Assembly: GCA_965248605.1 (NCBI GenBank)
Contig: CBDFJV010000007.1
Coordinates: 3,100,001 to 3,164,000, forward strand
Origin: CAUZJF01 sp965248605
GTDB taxonomy: Bacteria; Chloroflexota; Dehalococcoidia; Lucifugimonadales; CAUZJF01
DNA: 64,000 bases
Direction: 5' to 3'
The notes under the pieces are model-generated. The model was not told the origin of the DNA and did not search any database. It worked only from the letters and a program-made list of their open reading frames with translations. A program made the translations under genes and the position numbers. Below, piece by piece: positions 25,225 to 33,658 of the stretch; the stretch's first letter is position 1, and each line of letters opens with the position of its first letter.

Positions 25225-26942
25225 CCCGAATCCACCGAAGGACAGGGATGGACGACGTGAGGACAGCGGAAGGGGGTGAGGGAGTTACAGGCGTGATGAT
25301 CCGGGCTCGAATTTGGGTAGACGGGAGGTTGGCGGGCGGTCTGCAGGCGCTTTTGGGGGCACCGATGGCGGCCTACAGTGGCTGTGGCGAGCCAGATGGC
25401 GGGATAGGACACGGCAAGAGGCGCTCGCGGACTGGGCTGGCGCGAGTTTGCGGGGACGTTGGGTTGGCTGGTGGGTCAGTGGCGGACGGGCTCCGTCAGG
25501 CTGGGAGTGGAATGGCTCGCAGTCGGGCCAGGGCGCGGCTGAACTGCTCCTCCCAGGGCCAGCGCCGGGGAAGCTGCAGGGTCAATCGGCGTGCCGAGCG
25601 GGTGATCCGTCCGGCCAAGGCAAAGACCCGTCGTCTGAGGGTCTTGGTGGTCACGATCTGCTGACCCAGGCTGATGCGGGCTGTCCAGCGGGCCAGGTTG
25701 TGCGCCATCACCTGTACCGCCAGCCAGGCGCCGTTGGCGGCGAAACGGCCCGAGGGGAGATGGTTCAGCCCCACGCCGTACTTGAGGTCGCGTATCGCAT
25801 TCTCGATCTCGGCGTGACGGCGATGATCGGCCTCCAGTTCCAGCGTCTCCCCGTCCCGGTCGGTGATGAAGCCGTGATAGCTGTAGGTGGCGAAGAGAGC
25901 CAGTTGAGAACAGGGCGCCGGCTTCACCCGCCGGACGATGAGCCGTACCGGCGCGGCGTCCGCCTCGGCCTGGAACGGGGTGTAGGTGGTCTCGGCCACA
26001 TCGGCGGCGCCGTCCAGCCAGTAAGGAATCGGCGTCCAGCCATCTTCGGGTATCGCCTCGATGAGATTCCGCAGGCGGGCGCGCTGGCGGATGGCGATGG
26101 AGAAGCGGACATCCATCCGGCGGCAGACGGCGACCACGGCGTGGGTATAGAAGCCGCTGTCGGCCCGCACCGTGAGTTGGCCCCTGGCTCCGCCGTAGCG
26201 CACCCGCCCCACCGTTTCACGCAGGAAGTGGGCAGCGCCGCGGGCGGTGTTAGCCCGGCCCTCGCGCAGGCGGGCCATCAGCACGTCGCCGGTGCCGGCG
26301 GCGACGGCCAGCAGCGGGTGATAGCCCCGCGCACCGGTGTAGCCGTGGTGGCGGGCGCCCTCCTTGGCCAGTCCGTAGGTCTCGCAGATCGTCGAATCAA
26401 GGTCGATGGTGAATGGTGCGTCGCCGGGTCCGGCACCGGCCTTCCAGACCCGGGCCAGCAACTCGCGGCTCACCCGGTCCAGTTGGCGGACATGGCCCCA
26501 CCTGAAGCTGCGCAGGAAGGTGCCCAGGGTGGAGGGAGCCTTAGCCGTGAAACCGAGCACGCGGGCGGTCCCGCCGGCGCGCAGCACATCGGCGTCGTCG
26601 ATGCAATCTCCGCCGGCTAGGGCGGAGGCCACCAGGGTCATCATCTTGTCGCCGGTGTTCGCCCGGCCCGGCGCGCCGCCGAGGTCGAGGTGCTTCCGGA
26701 GGAGTTGGGGCAGGCCAAGGCGCAGGGCGAGGGTGGCGGGAAGGATCAGCCCGGCATTGGCCACCAGGCGGTGGTCGTCGAAGGCGATTTGGATGCGGTC
26801 GGGGTGGTTACGTGGTAGCATCTATCGGGTGCTCCTTTTCTGGGACCGGTTTTCTGTTTCAAAACCATTATCCCAGATTCAGAGGCGCACCCTTTTGTTT
26901 CTTCAGCAGGCCTCCTACACGCCGTCCTTCGGTGGATTAGGG
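25225..26942 (-). mobile_element. IS1380-family insertion sequence, copy 2 (subtype A)
   Basis: A 1718-bp element, the same length as copy 1 and in opposite orientation. It is flanked by CTTAC duplications (25220-25224 and 26943-26947). Ends read CCCGAATCCACCGAAGGAC and the complement of TCCTTCGGTGGATTAGGG. It splits a solute-binding-protein gene. It lies only 1.2 kb from copy 1, so the pair could invert the segment between them. Confidence 0.95.
25496..26821 (-). CDS. IS1380-family transposase, subtype A, second copy
   Basis: A 441-residue transposase almost identical to that at 22407-23732. The DDE residues (DLDSTICE, RADSGFY, EIENAIRDLK) are intact, as are the start context and length. 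The two noticed substitutions (PEDGW and RISLGQQ) lie outside the catalytic blocks. It is therefore probably active or only recently silenced. Confidence 0.95.
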   Translation of the reverse strand: MLPRNHPDRIQIAFDDHRLVANAGLILPATLALRLGLPQLLRKHLDLGGAPGRANTGDKMMTLVASALAGGDCIDDADVLRAGGTARVLGFTAKAPSTLGTFLRSFRWGHVRQLDRVSRELLARVWKAGAGPGDAPFTIDLDSTICETYGLAKEGARHHGYTGARGYHPLLAVAAGTGDVLMARLREGRANTARGAAHFLRETVGRVRYGGARGQLTVRADSGFYTHAVVAVCRRMDVRFSIAIRQRARLRNLIEAIPEDGWTPIPYWLDGAADVAETTYTPFQAEADAAPVRLIVRRVKPAPCSQLALFATYSYHGFITDRDGETLELEADHRRHAEIENAIRDLKYGVGLNHLPSGRFAANGAWLAVQVMAHNLARWTARISLGQQIVTTKTLRRRVFALAGRITRSARRLTLQLPRRWPWEEQFSRALARLRAIPLPA

Positions 26943-28006
26943 CTTACGAGGAACTTTACCAACTCCCACGCCTCGTCGGGATGCTTGGTGCCTGCGTAAA
27001 TCCCATAGCCGTCTGTTGTGGCCAGCGTAACGCGGCGGGCGGGGCCGGCCGGAAACGGCGCCACGCCAACTCGGAAGTCAGAGCTCGCCAGGATGTCCTT
27101 GAGGGCCCAGGAACCGTCTTCGACCATTGCCACCCGCCCTCCGACGAAGGCGTCCCGCGTTCCTAGATTCTGGACGTCGAGAAAGGTAGCCATGATCTTG
27201 TCGTCCCACATCCTGTCGCGGACCCATTGCATGGCTTCTATCGCTTCTGGTTCGCCCATTAGGCACTTCGTGGGATCATCGGGGTCCACTAGCCTGCCGC
27301 CCCAGCCATTGATATGCATCTGGATCCGGTCCCACGAGATGTCGACCATGCTGCCCCACAGGTCGGTTTCGCCGTCGCCGTCACGGTCGTGGGTAAGACG
27401 TTTCATAGCTGCAGTGTAGTCGTCGTGGTCCCAGTTCCCGTCCGGGTAGTCCACTTCATACTCGTCGAAGATGTCCTTGTTGTAGTAAAGGCCCAGCGCG
27501 CCGTGATACTTCGGCAGCCCGTACTGTTTGCCATCGCTAGTGAAAAACGCGCTGTACTGCGCCGGGTCCCAGTCGTCGATCGTCGCCTGGTCCAGGTCCG
27601 CCTCGACGTACGGGCGCAGGTCTAGCATGTGTCCCTCTTGCGCCCAGATAGGGAAGAACGTACAGCACCCCTGGAACACATCCGGAGCCGTCCCTTCTTG
27701 CATGTCCTTGAGCATCGACTGCTCGATGTCGACGGGGTCGGGGGTATAAAAGACTCGGATGTTGGGGTGTTTCGCCCGAAACTGGTCGAGCATCCGCTGC
27801 GCCATTGGGGGAAACCACTCGGTCTGCCAGTCCTGGTAGACGAGCTGTACCTCGTCGCTTGCGGCTTGCGTCGACGCGCCAGGCTCCGACGCGCCGCATG
27901 CCTTCAAGAGAGTCGCGGCACCGGCTACGCCAGCGAGCATTAGGAACTCGCGCCGTGACAACGAATCTAAGTCGACGCCGAAGGGCGCCCACCGCTCCTG
28001 CCTCAT
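26943..28006 (-). pseudogene. Extracellular solute-binding lipoprotein (ABC sugar type), N-terminal part, split by IS
   Basis: The first about 355 residues of a family-1-like solute-binding protein. A twin-arginine-like SRREFLMLAG signal is followed by a lipobox ending in LKACG, so the mature protein would be a lipid-anchored receptor. Motifs VDIEQSMLKDMQEGTAPDV, KYHGALGLYYNKDIFDE and VGGRVAMVEDGSWAL are typical of carbohydrate-binding members. The frame is broken by the IS at the CTTAC site within KFLV. ATG 28006 is preferred; a TTG lies at 28030. No ABC permease or ATPase genes are adjacent. It precedes a Cache kinase gene, so it may have fed a sensor rather than a transporter. Confidence 0.9.
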
Positions 28007-28065
28007 GGTAAGTCTCTGTCGCCCCGGCAAACTTATTCGGAGATGGCTGCTGTCTTCCAGTTAAG

Positions 28066-29768
28066 CCCGAATCCACCGAAGGACACCGATGGACGGCGTG
28101 AGGGCAGCGGAAGGGGGTGGGTGAGGGAGCTACAGGGGGGATGGCCTGGGGTCTTGGGGTAGAGGGAGGCCGGCGGCCGGTCTTCAGTCGCCGCACAGGG
28201 CCCCTAAGGCCCTATGCGGGAGTTGCGATGCGCGGGAAGGCGAGAGGATACGCAGCAGGGGACTCTCGCGACCGGGGTGGCGCGAGATTGCGGGGACGTT
28301 GGGTCAGTTGCAGGCTGGCTGTCAGGCCGGGAACGGAATGGCTTGCAGCCGGGCCAAGGCGCGACTGAACTGGGTTTCCCAAGGCCAGCGCCGGGGGAGA
28401 TGCAAAGTGAGGCGGCGCGCCGAGCGGGTGATCCGTCCCACCAGAGCGAAGACCCGCCGCCTGAGGGTCTTGGTGATCACGGTCCGCTCGCCCAGACCAA
28501 TCCGCGCCGTCCAGCGGGCCAGGTTATGCGCCATCACCTGGACCGCCAGCCAGGCGCCGTTGGCGGCGAAGCGCGCCGACGGCATGTGGTTCAGCCCGAC
28601 GCCGTACTTGAGGTCGCGTATGGCGTTCTCGACCTCGGCGTGGCGGCGATGATCGGCCTCCAGTTCCAGCGTCTCCCCATCGCGGTCGGTGATGAAGGCG
28701 TGATAGCTGTATCTGGCGAAGAGGGCGAGCTGGGAACCGGGCGTCGGCTTCACCCGCCGGACAATGAGCCGCACCGGCGCGGCGTCCGGCTTGGTCTGGA
28801 ACGGGGTGTAAGTCGTCTCGGCGACATCGGCGGCGCCGTCCGTCCAGTAGGGAATGGGAGTCCAGTCCTCCTGTGGTATCGCCTCGATCAGGTCCCGCAG
28901 GCTGGCGCGCTGGCGGATGGTGATAGAGAAGCGGACATCCATTTCCCGGCAGGCGGCAACGACAGTGTGGGCGTAGAAGCCGCTGTCGGCCCGCACCGTG
29001 AGTTGTCCCCTGGCCCCGCCGTAGCGCACCCGCCCCACCGTCTCACGCAGGAAGTGGGCGGCGCCACGGGCGGTGTTGGCCCGGCCCTCGCGCAGCCGGG
29101 ACATCAGCACCTCGCCGGTGCCGGCGGCAATGGCCAGCAGCGGGTGATAGCCGCGGGCGCCGGTATAGCCGTGGTGGCGCGCTCCCTCCTTGGCCAGTCC
29201 ATAGGTCTCGCAGATGGTCGAGTCCAGGTCGATGGTCAGGGGCGAGTCGCCGGGTCCGGCCCCAGCGGCCCAGGCCCGGGCCAACAACTGGCGGCTCACG
29301 CGGTCGAGTTGACGGACATGCCCCCACCGGAAGCTGCGCAGGAAGGTCCCCAGGGTGGATGGCGCCTTGACCACGCAGCCTAGAACACCGACCGTCCCAC
29401 CAGCGCGCAGCGCATCGGCGTCGTCGATGCAGTCGCCGCCTGCCAGCGCGGAAGCGACCAGCGTCAGCATCTTGTCCCCAGTGTTCGCCCGTCCCGGCGC
29501 TCCGCCGAGGTCAAGGTGATGGTCGACGAGTTCCCGCAGGCCCAGGTGCCGGGCTAGGGTGGCCGGCAGGAGCAGGCCGGCATTGGCCACCAGGCGATGG
29601 TCGTCAAAGACGATGCGGATACGGTCGGGTTTGTTCTGTGGCAGCATCTATTGGGTGCTCCTTGTTTCCGGGCAGGTTTCTGTTCCAAAACCATTATCCC
29701 AGATTCAGAGGAGCACCCGCTGGCTTCTTCAAGGGCTGTCCCCAAGGACGTCCTTCGGTGGATTCGGG
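28066..29768 (-). mobile_element. IS1380-family insertion sequence, copy 3 (subtype B)
   Basis: A 1703-bp element with perfect 19-bp terminal inverted repeats (CCCGAATCCACCGAAGGAC) and TTAAG duplications at 28061-28065 and 29769-29773. Its internal sequence is clearly diverged from copies 1 and 2 but nearly identical to copy 4. It sits 60 bases upstream of the split solute-binding-protein gene, in its likely promoter region, and borders a decayed zone. Confidence 0.95.
28322..29647 (-). CDS. IS1380-family transposase, subtype B
   Basis: A 441-residue transposase with DDE residues in TIDLDSTICE, VRADSGFY and HAEVENAIRDLK. It shares the overall sequence of subtype A but differs at many positions (for example RELVDHHLDLGG in place of PQLLRKHLDLGG). 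The ATG has a GGAGCACCC context. It appears complete. Confidence 0.95.
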   Translation of the reverse strand: MLPQNKPDRIRIVFDDHRLVANAGLLLPATLARHLGLRELVDHHLDLGGAPGRANTGDKMLTLVASALAGGDCIDDADALRAGGTVGVLGCVVKAPSTLGTFLRSFRWGHVRQLDRVSRQLLARAWAAGAGPGDSPLTIDLDSTICETYGLAKEGARHHGYTGARGYHPLLAIAAGTGEVLMSRLREGRANTARGAAHFLRETVGRVRYGGARGQLTVRADSGFYAHTVVAACREMDVRFSITIRQRASLRDLIEAIPQEDWTPIPYWTDGAADVAETTYTPFQTKPDAAPVRLIVRRVKPTPGSQLALFARYSYHAFITDRDGETLELEADHRRHAEVENAIRDLKYGVGLNHMPSARFAANGAWLAVQVMAHNLARWTARIGLGERTVITKTLRRRVFALVGRITRSARRLTLHLPRRWPWETQFSRALARLQAIPFPA

Positions 29769-29935
29769 TTAAGGCCAAGTCTAGGCGGACGCGCGATGAC
29801 CCGTCAAGCAAAGGGGCGGTATCTGAGCGTTCTTGTCGGTGGATGTGGTGCTGGTACACGGGAATGACGCCTAATCGTATTTCAGGACTAGCGGCAATCG
29901 GCCCAATAGCCATCGTCAATTCCACGGTCCAGCCG

Positions 29936-30109
29936 ATGGACGCGACGGTCGTCCGCTCCGTGTTGGTCCCGGCCACCATGAAGCTGTTGGGTGACCGGAA
30001 CTGGTACCTTCCCGCGTGGCTGCAGTGGCTTCCGGAGGTGTCGGCCGAAGGAGGCGAGGAGCCGGCTCCGGTCTCCGCGGGTGGCGCCTACGGCCAGCCG
30101 GTCCTGTAA
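29936..30109 (+). pseudogene. C-terminal remnant of an MMPL/RND-type membrane transporter
   Basis: Only about 57 residues remain. They open DATVVRSVLVPATMKLLGD and continue RNWYLPAWLQWLP, a signature of the last helix and tail of MMPL-family transporters (usually GLIDATVVR-LLVPALM). Nothing recognisable of the other 650 or more residues is present between the IS end at 29768 and this point, so most of the gene has been lost. The frame ends at a TAA, and a strong hairpin (30158-30183) that likely terminated the original gene follows. Confidence 0.75.
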
Positions 30110-30157
30110 CGATTCCCGTCAAAGGGGACGACTAGTCCTAGAATGATTGAAGATGCT

Positions 30158-30183
30158 CAGGGGCGCCGAAGATTCGGCGCCCC
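30158..30183 (+). terminator. Perfect 12-bp hairpin after the MMPL remnant
   Basis: AGGGGCGCCGAA pairs perfectly with TTCGGCGCCCCT around a two-base centre, followed by CTGCTTG. It resembles an intrinsic terminator but has no real T-run. It lies 49 bases past the remnant's stop. The following 200 bases up to 30380 hold no recognisable gene. Confidence 0.55.
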
Positions 30184-30380
30184 TCTGCTTGACCTGGTAT
30201 CCCTGAGCTCTGGCAGTGGGTTCCTCCGAACGCAGATCATACTTTCGGAGGATGTAGGGTCGGTAGGATGCACGAGGCTCAGCGAGTCCTATTGATCGTA
30301 TTGTAAGGCAAGCGACGGCGATCACTTGCTTGCTGGCGAGACGTGCTGTATCCGTGGCTCTGGCCCCCGAGGAGGGTAAA

Positions 30381-30808
30381 ATGCCTGAACAAACAGTTTT
30401 GGAGCGCCCCGACCCGAAAGAACAGTCGGTGGTCGTGGAGGGCAGCATGAACGACTCGATCATCCGTGCATCTCGAGTGGAGAAGGTGTACGACGGCGGC
30501 AACGTGCAGGTGCGTGCTCTGGCGGGTGTCGACTTGACGATCAGTCGAGGCGAGATGGTTGCCGTGATGGGGCCATCCGGATGCGGCAAAACGACGCTTC
30601 TCAACACCCTTTCGGGCATCGACGACATCACTGAAGGAGCGGTTGAGATCGACGGGCAGCCCATCCACGACCTCTCGAATACCGGATTCCCTGGTTTCAG
30701 GTCGTCGTCGTGGCAGTGATTGCGTACGTAGCGTCCCTCGTGACGACCTTCTTGCCTGCTCGTCAGGCCTCCCGGGTCTATCCAGCCGAGGCCCTCCGCG
30801 CCGAGTGA
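30381..30808 (+). pseudogene. Collapsed ABC ATPase (LolD/MacB type) joined to FtsX-permease tail
   Basis: The ATG with GGAGG upstream opens a LolD/MacB-like ATPase: RVEKVYDGGNVQVRALAGVD, then Walker A GPSGCGKTT, then DGQPIHDLS. At about 30680 the homology stops, before the Q-loop. Starting near 30683, in another frame, the DNA encodes RIPWFQVVVVAVIAYVASLV and TTFLPARQASRVYPAEALRAE, the closing helix and tail of an FtsX/MacB permease, ending at TGA 30806-30808. A single deletion of the rest of the ATPase and most of the permease best explains this. The locus can no longer make a transporter; the first frame stops at 30719. Confidence 0.82.
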
Positions 30809-30860
30809 CTCGTGCTCACAGATGCCGAACATCATGGCGCGTGATCACAGAGGATCCCTG

Positions 30861-31238
30861 TTGCAGACGATAACGGTACTCATAGCGGACGACAGCGCAT
30901 CCGACCGTCACGGGCTTCGCGGTATACTACGGGCCTACGACGACATAAAGGTTGTCGGGGAAGCGGACCGCGGGGACATGGCCGTATCCTTAGCCACGGA
31001 GATGCGGCCCGACGTCATCGTAATGGACGCTCAGATGCCCGGCGTGGACGGTCTAGAAGCGACCCGCCGCATCAAAGACCGAGCCCCCGACTCCAAGGTC
31101 TTGCTGCTGACGGTGCACTCCGCACTTATGGACGAAGCTCTCGACGCCGGCGTCGACCTCTACATGCTCAAAGACGCCGGCCGCGAGCGATTGGTCCAAG
31201 GCATTCGCGAGCTGGCGTCCGGCGGCAACGAGAGCTAG
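30861..31238 (+). CDS. REC-only response regulator
   Basis: A 125-residue receiver domain with ADD, Asp in VIVMDAQMP, Thr in LLLTVHS and Lys in YMLKDAG. It resembles the receiver half of NarL-type regulators, but the helix-turn-helix is missing because the frame ends at residue 125 shortly after the last receiver helix. The TTG at 30861 is preferred since AGAGG precedes it and the protein then begins in normal fashion (QTITVLIADD). ATGs at 30822 and 30834 are alternatives. It stands right after a collapsed transporter gene and may itself be a truncated survivor, or a genuine single-domain regulator. Confidence 0.75.
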   Translation: MQTITVLIADDSASDRHGLRGILRAYDDIKVVGEADRGDMAVSLATEMRPDVIVMDAQMPGVDGLEATRRIKDRAPDSKVLLLTVHSALMDEALDAGVDLYMLKDAGRERLVQGIRELASGGNES

Positions 31239-31672
31239 CTTCCGCCCAGTCCCAGACCCGCACCACGCCGAGGCCAGTTCGTTTCGTCGACGCCAGCCCC
31301 GATGACGGCCCCAGGCCTGGTACACTCTGACGTCCTTCTCCAGATAGACAGCACGTTGAGTTGTGCGTGCTCTTGGTGGTCGAGCCCATCCGTCATCCTA
31401 GGAAAATAGGGTTTCAGGCGGCCTTCGACGTGACTGTGCGCCTCCAGTCGTTCGAACTCGTCGCCAACCCATACGTGGTAAATTTTCATCCTTAAGGTGC
31501 TGGTAGCAACCGGAATGGACGACTCCGGCGAAAGCCGGAATCCAGAAACCCCGCATCGAAAGCAAGCCGCTCTCAGTCGATCTATGAAATCCCCAAGCCA
31601 GGCAGTCGGTCATTCCGGCGAGTTCAGATACTGAGAACCGGTGGTACTGTTGAGGATGCAACGGGGAACGCC
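31239..31672. other. Gene-free stretch with a dispersed hairpin repeat
   Basis: I find no convincing gene in these 434 bases. The notable element is TCCGGC-GAAA-GCCGGA at 31524-31539, with flanks reading as the common ATTCCGGCGAAAGCCGGAATCCAG type of dispersed repeat. A partial second copy (GTCATTCCGGCGAG) lies near 31610. The rest looks like decayed or spacer DNA. Confidence 0.6.
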
Positions 31673-31957
31673 GTGCCGGTCCGTCATGGACTGCGGGATG
31701 GTCGAGATCCGGCCGAAGTCCTAGCGCACGTCCCGGGAGCCCGGAAAGGAATCGAGCGGGCGTTGAGAGAGTTGGGTTGGATGGACGGTCGCGCCTGCCT
31801 CGCCTCCGTAAGCGGCTACGGCGTGCTGGCTAGAGCCGGTAGAGCCAAACGGCCCGGAGTGGTATTCGCTCGTGCCGCCGCGAGGAAAGAGACCGACCCG
31901 TTGGAGGACGACCACAGCCGAGTCTTCGTCGGGCTGCCGTTGACAAAGGGCGATTAG
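31673..31957 (+). CDS. Weak hypothetical protein
   Basis: A 94-residue open frame starting at GTG with GGGGA upstream and ending 27 bases before a strong intrinsic terminator (31985-32015). The position before a terminator is the only real support. The composition is Arg/Ala/Gly-rich and no family is recognised. An antisense frame of similar length also exists, so this may be noise or a gene fragment. Confidence 0.25.
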   Translation: MPVRHGLRDGRDPAEVLAHVPGARKGIERALRELGWMDGRACLASVSGYGVLARAGRAKRPGVVFARAAARKETDPLEDDHSRVFVGLPLTKGD

Positions 31958-31984
31958 AAGCTGTCGGGCATGCCAGTGGCAAAC

Positions 31985-32015
31985 AAGGCCGGGCGTATTC
32001 AACGCCCGGCCTTTT
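31985..32015 (+). terminator. Strong intrinsic terminator
   Basis: AAGGCCGGGCG (31985-31995), a 7-base loop and CGCCCGGCCTT (32003-32013) form a perfect 11-bp stem running into TTTT. The T-run is on the plus strand, so it ends plus-strand transcription coming from the regulator or the small frame upstream. Confidence 0.8.
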
Positions 32016-32385
32016 GCGTGCTCGTCGTTTGCTAGAAGTAGACTCTGCTTCCGATCGTCCGGCGCGGCGCTGGAACTGGAGTCGTTGATGTGTCTGTGTG
32101 CTGGCTGCCGCCGTATAGCGGGTTCCCACTCGACCTGCGATGGCTTGTCCTGTTCGAGATTCTCGCGTTCTTCATCGTGGCCCCTCCCTCAGTGTTCGGG
32201 TGTCCGTCTGACCAACAACGACATCATCGCCTATTGTGTGCCGTGTGACATCGTCAGTTCGGGGGTTTTGTAGTCGTCCTTCAGGATGACGAGCCGGCTC
32301 GTTCGACCGGATGATCGGCACGTACCACAGCGGCTGCGTACTTCGTTTGCTACACTGTTGGTACCATTTCCCGGAGTAGCGCAGC
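32016..32385. other. Gene-free stretch upstream of small membrane protein
   Basis: No supported gene lies in these 370 bases. Near the end, TGCTACACT at 32348-32356 resembles an extended -10 box, about 30 bases before the ATG of the small membrane protein, without a clear -35. The rest holds nothing I can identify. Confidence 0.5.
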
Positions 32386-32511
32386 ATGAACCTACCCGAC
32401 CTTTCACCTTCGATGCTCTGGGCCTTCACCGCGATGGCGTTCGTCTACGGCACGGGCATGACCCTGACGGTCGCGATCTTCGCGCTCGTTTATCTGTCGA
32501 CTTCGGGCTGA
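32386..32511 (+). CDS. 41-residue single-pass membrane protein
   Basis: A short gene reading MNLPDLSPSMLWAFTAMAF and continuing through VYGTGMTLTVAIFALVYLSTSG to a TGA. Almost all of residues 10-38 form one hydrophobic helix. CGGAG lies 8-9 bases before the ATG, and the stop is three bases before the GTG of the serine hydrolase gene, so the two are probably translated together. No family is recognised. It could anchor or regulate the hydrolase. Too short for most gene callers, it would be easily missed. Confidence 0.6.
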   Translation: MNLPDLSPSMLWAFTAMAFVYGTGMTLTVAIFALVYLSTSG

Positions 32512-32514
32512 TTC

Positions 32515-33639
32515 GTGACGACTGAAACGAAGAAAACCGTCCCCGATTGGGTCACGTTCCCCAAGGACGACTGGACCGAGATCACTCCGGAGGAGGCCGG
32601 ACTCGACCCCGAGGAGTTCCAACGATTTCTAAATGGCCTGGACGTTCGAGGCGCCAGCTTCGCGGACGAAGACCACACCGAGGGTAAGTTCGGCGCCGTG
32701 CTCACCCGCGGCGGCTATTTGATTCACACATGGGGAGACCGCCACTATCGGTTCCAGACGGCCTCTGTTGGCAAGGCCTTTTCCTGGGCGCTGATCGGGC
32801 TCGCAGTTGCCGAAGGACTCATCGACGCCGACGAGCCCATCAACAAGACGTGGACCGGCGAGGGCCAGCTGTCGCATCCCCACAAGTATCTGACTGCTGG
32901 CCACCATCGCGCCCTGACCTGGCGGCATCTCATCGGGCCCAAGGAGAAGAGCGAGCATTATGGCGGGTTCCCGATGGAGCTCGGACTCAGGTGGCGTAAT
33001 GGGCAGAGCGGCATGGAGGACCCGGTAGAAGGGGTGCAAGAATGGGCGACGTGGACAGGCGACCCCTTCTACGACCTATACTCCCATGTCGAGCCGGGCA
33101 CAATTGGCCACTACAGTAGCGCGGGGTTCTGGCGGCTGGGCCAGGCGCTGACGGCCGTCTGGGACGCTGACCTCAAGGATGTCCTCGACGAAAAGCTGTT
33201 TGGCAAGATCGGGATATCGCCAAACTCTTGGGACTGGCTGACCGGCGAGTATGTCAAGGACCGCAAGTACTTCTACCCTACGTTACCAGACTCATACACC
33301 TATCTCGATCCTCCGTACGAGATCAACGGCCATCCGGTACGAAGCGGCCCAGGATGGGTCGTCATCAGCGCGTCCGACCTCGCTCGCTATGGCCATCTCA
33401 ACTCCACCGGGGGCGTTTGGAAGGGAGAGCAGGTCATTGATCCAATGTGGCTTCGGGGCCATAGCGGCGGCAACAAGAGCGGTCAATGCGGGGAGGGTGA
33501 GTATTTCACGGCGATGGGCGCCGTGACGACCGTGGGCCTGGACCACCCATACGCGACCGCTACGACTAGCTTCATCCCAAGGGGGGTGTTCATCGGCACC
33601 GTGCGACGCTCAAATCCGGCCTACGGAGTGAGTCGATGA
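32515..33639 (+). CDS. Class C beta-lactamase-fold serine hydrolase
   Basis: A 374-residue serine hydrolase of the beta-lactamase/esterase (class C, AmpC-like) superfamily. The nucleophile motif is S-V-G-K in QTASVGKAFSWAL. The Tyr motif is HYSSAGFWRLGQ (Y-S-S in place of the usual Y-x-N). A late HSGGNKSG may replace the K-T-G strand. No signal peptide is present, so it appears cytoplasmic or is held at the membrane through the 41-residue protein encoded just upstream. The GTG start lies three bases after that gene. Relatives act on esters, amides or D-peptides; the substrate is unknown. Confidence 0.83.
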   Translation: MTTETKKTVPDWVTFPKDDWTEITPEEAGLDPEEFQRFLNGLDVRGASFADEDHTEGKFGAVLTRGGYLIHTWGDRHYRFQTASVGKAFSWALIGLAVAEGLIDADEPINKTWTGEGQLSHPHKYLTAGHHRALTWRHLIGPKEKSEHYGGFPMELGLRWRNGQSGMEDPVEGVQEWATWTGDPFYDLYSHVEPGTIGHYSSAGFWRLGQALTAVWDADLKDVLDEKLFGKIGISPNSWDWLTGEYVKDRKYFYPTLPDSYTYLDPPYEINGHPVRSGPGWVVISASDLARYGHLNSTGGVWKGEQVIDPMWLRGHSGGNKSGQCGEGEYFTAMGAVTTVGLDHPYATATTSFIPRGVFIGTVRRSNPAYGVSR

Positions 33640-33658
33640 CCTCTGAGGGACAACTCGT

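Noticed and set aside
28214..29383. Long open frames antisense to the IS1380 transposases (389-435 residues; also 23915-22608, 25313-26620 and 57534-58703).
   Set aside because: They are mirror frames of a GC-rich gene; their sequence is Gly/Arg/Pro-rich low complexity and the transposase frames explain the DNA.
22281..29773. A composite transposon carrying the kinase and binding-protein genes between IS copies.
   Set aside because: Each IS has its own 5-bp target duplication and restores a host gene when removed, so they inserted independently.
31524..31625. Possible CRISPR repeat units (two CATTCCGGCGA-like segments).
   Set aside because: Only two unequal copies, no regular spacers and no cas genes; it fits a dispersed palindromic repeat.
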